From assembly GCF_030269365.1 (NCBI RefSeq), contig NZ_BSTF01000001.1:310001-374000 (forward strand): a stretch of 64,000 nucleotides of DNA, in the 5' to 3' direction. The stretch is from Lentzea sp. NBRC 102530 (GTDB lineage: Bacteria > Actinomycetota > Actinomycetes > Mycobacteriales > Pseudonocardiaceae). Positions 40,171 through 48,608 of the stretch are shown piece after piece (the stretch's first letter is position 1; each line of letters opens with the position of its first letter). The notes under the pieces are model-generated. The model was not told the origin of the DNA. It searched no databases and was given only the letters and a program-made list of their open reading frames with translations. The position numbers and the translations under genes were made by a program.

Positions 40171-41090
40171 TGCGGGTGATCCTGCTCGTGGCGGCCTTCG
40201 TCGTGGGAACGGCCGTGCCTGCTCAGGCCACCTCCGGCCCGGTGCTCCCGACTCTGTCCCGCAACCTGGTGTCGTACTACGACTTCGAACACCCGGTGCG
40301 CGGCGACTCGGCGCTGGAACGCGACCGGGGCCGTTCCGGCACGGCGTTGCAGCTGATCAACGGCGGTGCGGACATGCGCGTGCGGGACGGCGCGTTCCGC
40401 TCGAGCAGTCACTCCCTGCAGCTCAAGCAGATCAACCCGGCCATCGCCGGCAACGACGACTGGAAGGCCGGCCTCTACAGCGAGACCGGCGTGCCGACCT
40501 TGAAGGCGTTCAACGGCGCCCGGGAAGCGTCGATCCTGGGCTGGGTGAAGATGACGGGCCAGAACCCGGCCCCGAACTCCACCTCCGCCGACCCTTCCGA
40601 CCTGTACGGTGCCATCGGCCTGGCCGGAGTGCTGACCGGCGACTCCAACGGCCACGCCGTACGTGCACTGCTGGAGCTGATCCAGGTGGACGGCGAGCTG
40701 AAACTCGTCGCCCTGGCACGGCGGATCGACGGCGGCGACTCCCAGACGTTCGCGGCCGCCGAGGACTGGCAGAAGCTGTTGCCGCGCAACGAATGGGTGT
40801 TCCTCGCCGCGACGTTCGACTTCGACACCGGCAAGATGGCTCTGTACCGCAACGGAAAGCCGCTCTCCGGTGCCTACGTCGCTGCGGGTGATCCGTGGCA
40901 GCTGGAGGGTGAGCCGGAACCCGACCTGGCCTCGGCCACGAACCCGCGCGGCCTCAAGATCGGCGGCAGCTACCCGCAGAACACCCGCGAGGGCAACGCC
41001 TGCAACTGCCGCATGGACAGCCTGATGTTCCTCGACCGCGCGGTGCGGCCGTGGGAGGTGGCGCTGCAACACCGCCTGATGAGGGGTTAG
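40170..41090 (+). CDS. Secreted LamG/concanavalin-like domain protein
   Basis: This 306-residue protein has a signal peptide (cleavage near AQATSG). The body is one LamG-type jelly roll: NLVSYYDFEHPVRGDSALE, EASILGWVKMTGQ, WVFLAATFDFDTGKMALYRN and MDSLMFLDRAVRPWEVALQH. A Cys pair lies near the end (NACNCRMD). Such domains bind carbohydrates or are accessory parts of secreted enzymes. Its coupling to the PQQ-dehydrogenase-type gene suggests that both act on the same extracellular substrate and share the LacI-type operator. Confidence 0.87.
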   Translation: MRVILLVAAFVVGTAVPAQATSGPVLPTLSRNLVSYYDFEHPVRGDSALERDRGRSGTALQLINGGADMRVRDGAFRSSSHSLQLKQINPAIAGNDDWKAGLYSETGVPTLKAFNGAREASILGWVKMTGQNPAPNSTSADPSDLYGAIGLAGVLTGDSNGHAVRALLELIQVDGELKLVALARRIDGGDSQTFAAAEDWQKLLPRNEWVFLAATFDFDTGKMALYRNGKPLSGAYVAAGDPWQLEGEPEPDLASATNPRGLKIGGSYPQNTREGNACNCRMDSLMFLDRAVRPWEVALQHRLMRG

Positions 41091-41106
41091 GGCGTGTTCT
41101 CCGGAT

Positions 41107-41667
41107 CTAGTCGAACACCGTGACGCCCTGGGCGGCCGGCTGCATCGTCCCGACCTTGGCCTCGCTCACCTTGAGCTTGGACATGTCGGCGATCGGCTGG
41201 CCGTCCGTCCCGATGAACGTCACCTTCGCCGGCACCATCCCGGGCAGCTCGGCCGTCATCTCGTTGATGGCGAACGAGTTCGCGTCGTCCACGTCGAACA
41301 ACACGCCCGCGAACGCCGTCTGCCCGGGCTGCAACGTGATCGACGGCCCCTCGCCCGGCACCAGCTTCTGCTCGACCGGAACGGCGGCGGGCTCGTTGGC
41401 GGCGTTGGTGAACGACAGCTTCGGCCAGCCCTGGAACGTGATCGGCGCGCTGCCCTGGTTGGTGGCCGTGAGCAGCCCGAGCCCCGGCTTGCCCTGCATC
41501 GTCAACTCGGCCTTCACCGCGGGCTTCTGCTTTTCACCGACCCCGCTCGCTGGCGTGCTCGCCGAGGTGGGCGTGTCCGTCGCCGGGCTCGGCTGGGCCG
41601 CCGGGGACGACCCGCAGGCCGTGGTGGCGGCGGCCGTGAGGACGGCGGCGACGATCGTGAGACGCAT
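41107..41667 (-). CDS. Lipoprotein with DUF4232-like beta domain
   Basis: This 186-residue precursor begins at ATG 41667 after GGGG. The lipobox is ATTAC. A Ser/Thr/Pro linker (22-45) precedes a beta-rich domain: VKAELTMQGKPGLGLLTATN, QGWPKLSFTNA, then LQPGQTAFAGVLFDVDDANS. This pattern matches DUF4232-type domains of actinobacterial lipoproteins, whose role is unknown. An upstream in-frame start (41733) would lose the lipoprotein signal. It is a single-gene unit, convergent with the LamG gene. Confidence 0.85.
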   Translation of the reverse strand: MRLTIVAAVLTAAATTACGSSPAAQPSPATDTPTSASTPASGVGEKQKPAVKAELTMQGKPGLGLLTATNQGSAPITFQGWPKLSFTNAANEPAAVPVEQKLVPGEGPSITLQPGQTAFAGVLFDVDDANSFAINEMTAELPGMVPAKVTFIGTDGQPIADMSKLKVSEAKVGTMQPAAQGVTVFD

Positions 41668-41757
41668 GCGTGGACCCCTAATCGGTGGTGCGTGTTGATC
41701 TCCGTCGAATAGCCCGGGTGGAGTGTCCCGCAAACCTCGGTCGCCCGTTCGAGTGCC

Positions 41758-42933
41758 TTACAACGTGGCGAGCCGCACCGCCTTCGCCATCGCCTCGAAC
41801 CCCTTGTCCCCGGGGTGCAGGTGGTCCCCCTGGTCGTAGTCGGGCCGGATCCGCTGCGGATCGGCGGGATCCCGGATCACCGCGTCGAAATCCACCACCG
41901 CGTCGAAGTCCGGGCTGCTGCGGATGAACGAGTTCACGGCCTGCCGCACGCCCTCCAGCTGTTCGGTGTAGCTGTTCCACCCCTTGAACGGCGTGATCGT
42001 CGCCCCCACCACCCGCAGCCCGCGGTCGTGTGCCCGCGCGGCGATCTGCTTCAGCGCCGCGATGATCGGGGCCGGGTCGGTCTGGTGCGGGGTCTGCTGG
42101 ATGTCGTTGATGCCCTCGAACACGATCACCGTGCGCACGCCGGTCTGGGTGAGGACGTCGCGGTTCAGCCGGGCCAGCGCGTTCGGGCCCGCCCAGTCGC
42201 CGTCGAGCAGGAGGCGGTTGCCGCTGATGCCCGCGTTCAGGACCCCCAGGCGTTTGTTGACGCGGTCGGCGAGTTGGTCGGGCCAGCGGAGGTTGGCGCC
42301 CCAGGTGGAGTTCGCGCCGTCGGTGATCGAGTCACCCAACGCCACGACGCTGCCTTGCAAGGTCGAAGAACGCACGTCGACGCCGGAGACGTAGTGCCAG
42401 GCCGTGGTGCGTTCCGGGTAGAAGGCGGCCGACTCCTGGGCGGTGACGTTGCCGGTGCGGTTGAAGTACGAGTTCTGCATCGTGAGGCTGTGGTGGGTGA
42501 CCGGGCCGCCCGGCGACGGCGTGAAGGTGCTCACGAGCAGGTCGGAGTCGGCCGGGACGGTCAGGGCCACGCCGTCGCTCACCACGTCGGCACCGGGCGG
42601 GGCGGTGACGGAGGAAGCGCCGCCGAACGTCAGGGTGCGCATCGTGCCGGGCAGGGCGAGCGGGGTGTCGGGGCCTGCCGCTCGGGCCACGGTGACCTGG
42701 CCGAACGTGATCGGGGTGCGGCCGTAGGCGTTGGAGAGGCGGACGCGGATCTCCTTGCCGCCCGCGCTGACGTGCACGATGTTGCGGATCGAGAAGTTCG
42801 GGTAGCCGTTCTCGGTGCCGGGGACCGCGGACGACGGCGCGGTGGCCCAGGTGCCGACCCACCTCGGGGGTGCGGCCTGCGCGGGGGAGGCCGCCGCCAC
42901 GAGCAACGCCACTGCCAGCAGAAAGCGCGTCAT
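41758..42933 (-). CDS. Secreted SGNH/GDSL hydrolase (esterase-like)
   Basis: This 391-residue precursor has a signal peptide (cleavage near AQAAPPR). The catalytic serine is Ser202 in VALGDSITDGANS (block I). A Gly/Asn block (NAGISGNRLLLDG), block III GINDIQ and the Asp/His pair in YDQGDHLHPGDKGF (block V) complete the SGNH set. The N-terminal 180 residues form a beta-rich domain (WVGTWATAPSSA, RNIVHVSAGGKEIRVRLSNA) common in secreted actinobacterial members. These act as acyl esterases on polysaccharides or lipids. It is divergent from a methyltransferase gene. Confidence 0.92.
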   Translation of the reverse strand: MTRFLLAVALLVAAASPAQAAPPRWVGTWATAPSSAVPGTENGYPNFSIRNIVHVSAGGKEIRVRLSNAYGRTPITFGQVTVARAAGPDTPLALPGTMRTLTFGGASSVTAPPGADVVSDGVALTVPADSDLLVSTFTPSPGGPVTHHSLTMQNSYFNRTGNVTAQESAAFYPERTTAWHYVSGVDVRSSTLQGSVVALGDSITDGANSTWGANLRWPDQLADRVNKRLGVLNAGISGNRLLLDGDWAGPNALARLNRDVLTQTGVRTVIVFEGINDIQQTPHQTDPAPIIAALKQIAARAHDRGLRVVGATITPFKGWNSYTEQLEGVRQAVNSFIRSSPDFDAVVDFDAVIRDPADPQRIRPDYDQGDHLHPGDKGFEAMAKAVRLATL

Positions 42934-42988
42934 GCCCTCGACCTTGGCAGCGCTCCCACACGGGCGGTATCCGCCGATCTTCGGTTCT

Positions 42989-43540
42989 ATGCTGGCGGAC
43001 GTGTGGAACGGGGCGGAGTACCAGCGCAGATTCGACGCACTCGCCGAGTCCGGGATGGACGTGCACGGCGAGGCGACGTTCGTGCGCGCGTTCGGGCCGG
43101 GTTCGGTGCTCGACGCCGGGTGCGGGACGGGGCGCGTCGCGATCGAGCTCGCGCGGCACGGCATCGAGGTGGTCGGGGCGGACCTCGACGAGTCCATGCT
43201 GGCCCACGCGCGCGAGCAGGCGCCGCAGCTCACGTGGGTGCGGTCCGACCTGGCCGAACTCGATCTGGGACGCACCTTCGACGTCGTCGTCATGGCGGGC
43301 AACGTGCCTCTGTTCACCCCGCCCGGAACGCAGGGCGCGCTCGTCGCGGGGGTCGCCAGACATGTCGGGAACGTGTTGGTCGCCGGGTTCGGACTGGGAC
43401 GTGGTTACAGCGTCGAGGAGTACGACGAGCACTGCGCCCAAGCCGGGCTCACGCTGGTCGAACGCTTCGCGACGTGGGACCGCGAACCCTTCGAGGGCGG
43501 CGACTACGCGGTGACGGTGAGCCGTCTCAACAGGAGCTGA
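42989..43540 (+). CDS. Class I SAM-dependent methyltransferase
   Basis: This 183-residue protein has motif I VLDAGCGTGRVAIELARHG, the acidic residue of motif II in VVGADLDESML, and a motif IV-like DVVVMAGNV. I chose ATG at 42989, which lies 55 bases from the divergent SGNH gene; no strong ribosome-binding site is visible. The protein is short and has no extra substrate domain. The substrate is unknown. Confidence 0.87.
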   Translation: MLADVWNGAEYQRRFDALAESGMDVHGEATFVRAFGPGSVLDAGCGTGRVAIELARHGIEVVGADLDESMLAHAREQAPQLTWVRSDLAELDLGRTFDVVVMAGNVPLFTPPGTQGALVAGVARHVGNVLVAGFGLGRGYSVEEYDEHCAQAGLTLVERFATWDREPFEGGDYAVTVSRLNRS

Positions 43541-43565
43541 GGCCTGGTCCTCGCGGCGCTCCTCG

Positions 43566-43588
43566 CGGTAGATCTGGAGGATCTACCG
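43566..43588. promoter_or_regulatory. 9-bp inverted repeat before the metalloprotease-like gene
   Basis: CGGTAGATC (43566-43574) pairs with GATCTACCG (43580-43588) around TGGAG. It ends 13 bases before the next start codon and 26 bases after the methyltransferase stop. It could be an operator, an mRNA hairpin or a short terminator. Confidence 0.4.
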
Positions 43589-43601
43589 GCAGGGGGAGCA
43601 C

Positions 43602-45305
43602 ATGCGTTTCGTAGCAGCGATCGCCGTCACCGCACTGGTGATGAGCGGTCAGGGGGTGGTGGCGTCGGCGGCTTCGGCACCGGTCCAGCCGGACCCGTTG
43701 CTCTCGTGGTCGGAGCACCCCGGGCAGGTCGACGCGGGCACGCTGGCGCGGACTCGGGCGGCCAAGTCCCGCGCGCGGATCCTCGCCACGGCCAAGCCCG
43801 GCAGGACCTACGCGGAACGGGAGCCGGCGTGGGCGCGCGGACGCAACGACGTGCCGGCGTCCGCCGAGGTCACGGGGTTCCGCAGCAACCCCAACGCGTC
43901 GATCACCGGCTCGCTGCTGGCGGACCCGACGCTCGCGGTCCTGCCCGAGTTCGCCGAGCCCAACGACTCGGCGGCGACCGCGAGCGACACCGGCGTCGGC
44001 GCGCCCGCTCGCCGCGCGATGCGCACCACGGGCCGCATCACCGGTGCTGACCAGGACTTCTACCGCCTGCACGGCCGGGGGCACACCCGGATCGCCACGC
44101 TCACGCCCGGCAGCGACCTCGACACCGTGCTGACCGTGTTCGACGCGGCCGGCCGGGAGGTCGCGTCCGCCGACAACGTCGGCGCCACCTTCGACGCGAG
44201 CCTGGAGCTCGACCTCACCTCGGGGGCCGAGTACTTCGTGCGCGTCACGGGCGGGCCCGGCGGCGCGTCCGGCACCTACGAGCTGACCATCGCTGCCGGG
44301 GAAGGATCGGGGGACAGGGACTTCTACTCGGTCCAGCTCAGGGCGGGCGACGTGCTCGGCGCGTCCGTCACGGGCTCGGCGCGCAAGCTCGTCGTGCACG
44401 ACACCGCGGGCCGTGAGGTGCAGGGCTCGCGGCAGGACTTCTCGGTCGTGTACCCGCCGAACAGCCCGCTGCCCGGCGGTGGCAACGCCGCCGTCGACTT
44501 CGTCGCGCCGTCGTCCGGGCGCTACCACCTCGGCGTCGAGGACGGCGAGGGCCGCTACGACCTGACCGTGAAGGCGTTGCGGCCCGGCGTCGAAGCGGCC
44601 GGTCTCCAGACGGTGTTCGTCGACTTCGACGGCGCGCTCGTCGACACCGTCCCGTACGGCGGCGAGGGCGTGAAGTCGTTGTCCGGCATGAAGAACTTCC
44701 TCGCGGCGTGGGGGCTCGGCCCGTCCGACGAGGACGCGGTGATCACGGCGGCGGTCGACGCGCTGCGCGAGAACCTGGCTCTGGGTGGGAAGGTGCGGAT
44801 CCTCAACAGCCGCGACCACGCCGACCCCTGGGGTCAGCGGAACGTCAGCCGCCTGGTGATCGGCGGCACGATCGCCGAGTCCGGTGTGGCGACCGTGGCC
44901 ATCGCGCAGAGCATCGACCCGGGCAACTTCGCGCACGAGGAGACCGCACTGGTGCAGCTCGACCTGCTGAGCGCGCCGGCGGGCCAGCCCGTCTCGCTCA
45001 ACACGTACATCACGCCCGCCAGCGACAAGACGCGCTTCATCGGCCGGGCGCTCGGCAACATCGCGGCGCACGAACTCGGCCACATGTCCGGTTCGTGGCA
45101 CCAGCACCAGTTCAACGAGCACGACACGCTGATGGACCAGGGTGGCAACCCGCAGGCCATGTTCGCGATCGGCGCCGACGGCGTCGGTGGCAACGCCGAC
45201 GACATCGACATGGACTTCGGCGAGGACGTCTTCGTGCCGAACGAGGGCTTCACCGGTGTCGAGGACGCGGCGAACCGCACCAAGTGGGGTTACAGCCGGG
45301 GTTAG
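43602..45305 (+). CDS. Secreted metzincin-like metalloprotease with PPC-type domain
   Basis: This 567-residue precursor has a signal peptide (cleavage near ASAASAP). Residues of about 110-230 contain a bacterial pre-peptidase C-terminal-like repeat (EPNDSAATAS, DQDFYRLHGRGHTRIATLTP, then GAEYFVRVTGGPGGASGTYE), and a second one follows to about 330. The C-terminal part carries HELGHMSGSWH (490-500), the full HExxHxxGxxH zinc motif of metzincins, and a Met-turn-like DTLMDQGG about 10 residues later. Here the domains come before the catalytic part, the reverse of the usual order. The catalytic domain is not one I can assign to a named peptidase family. It is predicted to act outside the cell. 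Confidence 0.82.
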   Translation: MRFVAAIAVTALVMSGQGVVASAASAPVQPDPLLSWSEHPGQVDAGTLARTRAAKSRARILATAKPGRTYAEREPAWARGRNDVPASAEVTGFRSNPNASITGSLLADPTLAVLPEFAEPNDSAATASDTGVGAPARRAMRTTGRITGADQDFYRLHGRGHTRIATLTPGSDLDTVLTVFDAAGREVASADNVGATFDASLELDLTSGAEYFVRVTGGPGGASGTYELTIAAGEGSGDRDFYSVQLRAGDVLGASVTGSARKLVVHDTAGREVQGSRQDFSVVYPPNSPLPGGGNAAVDFVAPSSGRYHLGVEDGEGRYDLTVKALRPGVEAAGLQTVFVDFDGALVDTVPYGGEGVKSLSGMKNFLAAWGLGPSDEDAVITAAVDALRENLALGGKVRILNSRDHADPWGQRNVSRLVIGGTIAESGVATVAIAQSIDPGNFAHEETALVQLDLLSAPAGQPVSLNTYITPASDKTRFIGRALGNIAAHELGHMSGSWHQHQFNEHDTLMDQGGNPQAMFAIGADGVGGNADDIDMDFGEDVFVPNEGFTGVEDAANRTKWGYSRG

Positions 45306-45323
45306 CACGGGGTTGTCGCGGAG

Positions 45324-46136
45324 CTAGTAGGTGCGGCTCGCTGACTCGACGAACGCCAGGGTCAGCGGGTCGTCCTTGATCCACGCGATCACGACGGGGC
45401 TGGGCGCCATGTCGGCGAGCGGCACCGTGACGAGTTCGCCGAGATCGTGCCCGAGCGGGGCCAGGCCGACGGAACCGTTCCACAGCACGGACTGCACGCA
45501 CTCCTGGACGGCCCTGACCGTGGGGCCGGTGCGTGCCTTCCCGCCGTTCCAGTAGTTCTGCCAGATCTCGTCGGTGCCCGCGGGGAACTGGAACCAGTCG
45601 CGGCCGTCGAGGTCGGCGGTGGTGATCTCGGCGCGGGTGGCGAGCGGGTCGTCCGCCCGGAGCACCGCTCCCACCGGATCCTCGTCGAGCACAAGGGTTT
45701 TCAGGCCGGCCTCGTCGAACGGGCCGCGCGTCAGGGCGACGTCGACGTGGCCGGAGCGCAGGCCGCAGGTCGGATCGGTCAGGTCCGTCTCACGGACGCG
45801 GATCTCGACGTCCGGGTGGGTTCGCCGGAACGCCTCCGCCAGGTGCGGGCCGTGGTCGCCCAGCATGCCGACGGTGATCGTGCGCCTCGTGAGCTTGGCG
45901 CGGATGCGGTCGGCGTGCTCCAGCAGCGCCCTGGCCTCCTCGAGCAGCGTCTGGCCCGCGTCGGTCAGCGCGACCCCGGCGGGGGAGCGGACCAGCAGCG
46001 TCGTGCCGAGGTCGTGTTCCAGTTGCTTGATCGCGCGGCTCAGCGGCGGCTGGCTCAGGTGGAGTCGTCGCGCGGCCCGGCCGAAGTGGCGTTCCTCGGC
46101 GACCGCGACGAAGTAGCGCAGCGTCCGCAGCTCCAT
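45324..46136 (-). CDS. LysR-family transcription regulator
   Basis: This 270-residue protein is slightly short for the family. The N-terminal winged helix is clear (MELRTLRYFVAVAEERHFGR, then LHLSQPPLSRAIKQLEHDLG). The effector domain follows (RTITVGMLGDHGPHLAEAFR to the C-terminus). It is divergent from an MBL-fold hydrolase gene with an 83-base gap, the usual arrangement of a LysR regulator and its target. It is convergent with the metalloprotease-like gene. Confidence 0.93.
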   Translation of the reverse strand: MELRTLRYFVAVAEERHFGRAARRLHLSQPPLSRAIKQLEHDLGTTLLVRSPAGVALTDAGQTLLEEARALLEHADRIRAKLTRRTITVGMLGDHGPHLAEAFRRTHPDVEIRVRETDLTDPTCGLRSGHVDVALTRGPFDEAGLKTLVLDEDPVGAVLRADDPLATRAEITTADLDGRDWFQFPAGTDEIWQNYWNGGKARTGPTVRAVQECVQSVLWNGSVGLAPLGHDLGELVTVPLADMAPSPVVIAWIKDDPLTLAFVESASRTY

Positions 46137-46219
46137 GACCAGGCACGATACTCGCCCGGTATCGGGAGTGCGGGATCGGTCTTGGACGTGGGGTGCGTGG
46201 TGGGGGTTCGGTTGGGGTC

Positions 46220-47098
46220 ATGAACCTTCCAGATCCAGTCGTCCAGGTCTCCGGTGCCGTCGAGGTGGCGTCCGAGGTGCTGGTGGTCCCCAACTCCGGC
46301 GTGGGCCTGGTGCCCAACATCGGGATCATCGGCGGCCGTGAGGCGGTGCTCGTGGTGGACACGGGGCTCGGCCTCGTCAACGCCACCGCCGTGCGCGAGT
46401 TCGCCGAGGAGTTCGCCCGCGGGCGGCGCGTGTACCTGACCACGACGCACTTCCACCCGGAGCACGCGTTCGGCGCGTCCGCGTTCAGCGAGTACCTGGT
46501 GAACGCCGCGCAGGCGGATGACCTGCGCCGCAAGGGTTCCGGCTACCTGGAGACGTTCCGCGGCTTCGGCGGGCACGTGGCGTCGCGGCTGGCCGGCGTG
46601 GCGTTGCCGGTGCCGGACGAGGTGTACGACGGGGTGCGCGCCCTCGATCTCGGCGGGCGGACGGTCCTGCTGCGGCCGACAGGACGCGGGCACACGCTGG
46701 GGGACCAGGTGGTCGAGGTGCCCGACGCCGGCGTGCTGTTCACCGGCGACCTGGCCGAGACGGGACAGTTCGCGATCTTCCCGTGGTTCCCGCCGCACGA
46801 CACCGACGTCTCCGGGGTGGCGTGGATCGGCGTGCTGGACGCGTTGATCGCCGGCGCGCCCCAGATCGTCGTCCCAGGTCACGGCACGGTGGGAGACGTG
46901 GGGGTGCTGCAGGGGGTACAGGCCTACCTGCACGAACTCCGCGACGAGACGTGGCGGCGGCGGGACTCCGCGATGGCCGTGGACGAGATCGAGGCCGAGG
47001 TGCGGTCGGTGCTGCTCGCGCGGCATCCGGAGTGGACGGGACAGGAGTGGATCTCGCCGGGCGTGCGTTGTCTGTGCAGTGACTTCAGTGTGGACTAA
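46220..47098 (+). CDS. Metallo-beta-lactamase fold hydrolase with HxHxEH variant motif
   Basis: This 292-residue protein starts at ATG 46220 after TTGGGG. The metal motif reads His77-Phe-His79-Pro-Glu81-His82 (TTTHFHPEHAFG). Most family members have Asp at position 81, so the second metal site is changed. Other ligands are in GRGHTLGD (His), FTGDLAE (Asp) and VPGHGTVGD (His). The family covers glyoxalases, lactonases and beta-lactamases. The substrate is unknown. The divergent LysR gene probably regulates it. The end overlaps the convergent YjbR gene by 4 bases. Confidence 0.88.
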   Translation: MNLPDPVVQVSGAVEVASEVLVVPNSGVGLVPNIGIIGGREAVLVVDTGLGLVNATAVREFAEEFARGRRVYLTTTHFHPEHAFGASAFSEYLVNAAQADDLRRKGSGYLETFRGFGGHVASRLAGVALPVPDEVYDGVRALDLGGRTVLLRPTGRGHTLGDQVVEVPDAGVLFTGDLAETGQFAIFPWFPPHDTDVSGVAWIGVLDALIAGAPQIVVPGHGTVGDVGVLQGVQAYLHELRDETWRRRDSAMAVDEIEAEVRSVLLARHPEWTGQEWISPGVRCLCSDFSVD

Positions 47099-47445
47099 AG
47101 ATAGGCCTCGCCGAGGCGCTCGCGGATGAGCTTCTTGGGCACGCACAAGGCCCAGGCGCCCTGGACGAGCTCGGTCATCTCCTCGACGTCCAGCTCGGCC
47201 ATCGAGGCGTGCACCCACTGGAAGCGCATGTCGGACTCGCTGGGGAAGGCGAACTTGACAGGGTCGCTCGCGACGAGTGCCTCCCGTTCCTCGCGGGGGT
47301 GGCCGAAGCCGAGCACGGTCTCGTCGCGGGACAGGGCCGCGTAGACGATCTGGCCGACGCGGAACTTCACGCGGTCGCGCACGAGGTGCTCGGTCGTGCG
47401 AGGCAGCGTCTTCGCCACGGCGCGAATGTTGTCGACGGTGACCAT
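47095..47445 (-). CDS. MmcQ/YjbR-family protein
   Basis: This 116-residue cytoplasmic protein has the MmcQ/YjbR pattern: NIRAVAKTLPRTTEHLVRDR, then KFRVGQIVYAALSRDETVLG, then SDMRFQWVHASMAELDVEEM and a C-terminal WALCVPKKLIRE. The fold resembles a double-winged DNA-binding domain and CyaY, but the function is unproven. I chose ATG at 47445; a longer frame upstream has no family similarity. It is a single gene. Confidence 0.87.
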   Translation of the reverse strand: MVTVDNIRAVAKTLPRTTEHLVRDRVKFRVGQIVYAALSRDETVLGFGHPREEREALVASDPVKFAFPSESDMRFQWVHASMAELDVEEMTELVQGAWALCVPKKLIRERLGEAYL

Positions 47446-47769
47446 CCGCTCATCGTGCCCTATCCGTCGTGTTCGCGGAGTTACTTCAGGCAAATTCGGC
47501 AAACCATCCTGAATCGGACAATGGTGATCGAGAACGGCGTCGTTCATCAATTGTCCGGTTGTCTCAATTCGAATTTGCGCACACAACGAACTTGCCTGAA
47601 TTCGCGCTCACCTGTACCTGTTTCAGTGCCTGTGACCTGCGAAGACGCACGTCCCGACGCTGAATCAGTTCAGTCCCGGCCGGAATGGAACGCCGGGAAT
47701 AATTCAGGTGGATGAGAGCGCGACCACACTCCACTCCCCATTTCACCCGATCGGGTGAAAAGTGATCAC
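47446..47769. other. A/T-richer intergenic stretch before the carbonic anhydrase gene
   Basis: No convincing gene is seen in these 324 bases. The stretch is clearly richer in A/T than the surroundings. It contains a separated inverted repeat (TTCAGGCAA near 47485 and TTGCCTGAA near 47593) and the 20-bp palindrome at 47741-47760. A 60-codon minus-strand frame (47564-47746) starts inside the palindrome. It has no similarity or ribosome-binding site that I can recognise. Confidence 0.5.
47741..47760. promoter_or_regulatory. 20-bp perfect palindrome at the carbonic anhydrase start
   Basis: TTTCACCCGATCGGGTGAAA is a perfect palindrome that ends 9 bases before the ATG of the carbonic anhydrase gene. 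It also contains the in-frame GTG at 47755. A repressor operator that blocks the promoter or ribosome access is the simplest reading. Confidence 0.65.
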
Positions 47770-48504
47770 ATGAACCTTAAGCGGTCCCTCCCGGCGCTTC
47801 TTCCGCTCGTGCTCACCGCGACGTTCTTCGCGTCCGGCGCGGCCGAGTCGGCGACGCCGAAGCAGAGTCCCGTCAACGTCACGCCGAACGCGATCCGGTT
47901 CGATCCGCACGCGGCGAAGCTCGACGTCTCGTACGGCGAGTCCGCGCTGGAGCTGAAGTACGTCCGCAAGGACGCGGACAAGCCGAACGGCTGCACCACC
48001 CGCGACCACGAGGAAACCGAAGAGGCCGAGGTAGAACCCGGTGCCGGCCACGTGACCGTGGCCGGCACCAGATACGACCTCGTCCAGTTCCACTTCCACA
48101 CGCCGTCCGAGCACCAGTTCGGCGGTCGCAACACCCCGCTCGAAATGCACCTCGTCCACCGCAGCGCCGACGGCAAGCTCCTCGTCGTCGGCGTCCCGCT
48201 CGTCGTCGGCTCCCACTCGGTCGTCGACGACGTGCTCGCCGAACTCTCCCCGGAGTGCGGCGCGCCGGTGGACATCGAGTCGATCAACCTCAACCGCCTG
48301 CTGCCCGCGGGCCACCACACGCTGCACTACACGGGCTCGCTGACCACGGCCCCGTTCACCGAGGGCGTCGAGTGGTACCTCACCGGCGAGCAGCACGTGA
48401 CGGCGGCGACCATCGCCCGCTTCAAGGGCCTGTTCACCGCCGGTAACGCACGTGCGACGCAGCCGCTCAACGGCCGCACGTTCGTGGACGTGCCGCGCAT
48501 CTGA
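47770..48504 (+). CDS. Secreted alpha-class carbonic anhydrase, shortened N-terminal region
   Basis: This 244-residue precursor has a signal peptide (residues 1-27). The zinc ligands are His108 and His110 (VQFHFHTPSEHQFGG) and His127 (EMHLVHRSADG), with the usual Ser-Glu-His and the Thr in GSLTTAPFTEGVEW near the active site. It interconverts CO2 and bicarbonate outside the cell. The usual N-terminal Trp-x-Tyr stretch before the QSPV motif is missing: the mature protein begins almost at KQSPVNV. Spacing between ligands 2 and 3 is also shorter than in typical members. ATG at 47770 is preferred; GTG at 47755 would add five residues. A strong terminator follows. Confidence 0.9.
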   Translation: MNLKRSLPALLPLVLTATFFASGAAESATPKQSPVNVTPNAIRFDPHAAKLDVSYGESALELKYVRKDADKPNGCTTRDHEETEEAEVEPGAGHVTVAGTRYDLVQFHFHTPSEHQFGGRNTPLEMHLVHRSADGKLLVVGVPLVVGSHSVVDDVLAELSPECGAPVDIESINLNRLLPAGHHTLHYTGSLTTAPFTEGVEWYLTGEQHVTAATIARFKGLFTAGNARATQPLNGRTFVDVPRI

Positions 48505-48516
48505 GTTCGGGTTGGC

Positions 48517-48548
48517 GGAAGGCCGGTCCCCGTGGGGGCCGGCCTTCC
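48517..48548 (+). terminator. Terminator after the carbonic anhydrase gene
   Basis: GGAAGGCCGGTCCCC (48517-48531) pairs with GGGGGCCGGCCTTCC (48534-48548), with one G-U pair; the innermost pairs must open. It starts 13 bases after the stop codon. Confidence 0.75.
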
Positions 48549-48608
48549 GTCGTGTTCGGGGGCTGGGTCGGGGCCGGGTGTGGTCGACCGGCTGGGTGGA
48601 AGGCGAGG

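Noticed and set aside
47564..47746. 60-codon minus-strand ORF in the A/T-rich gap
   Set aside because: It begins inside the palindrome with no ribosome-binding site, has no signal peptide or motif, and is basic and random-looking.
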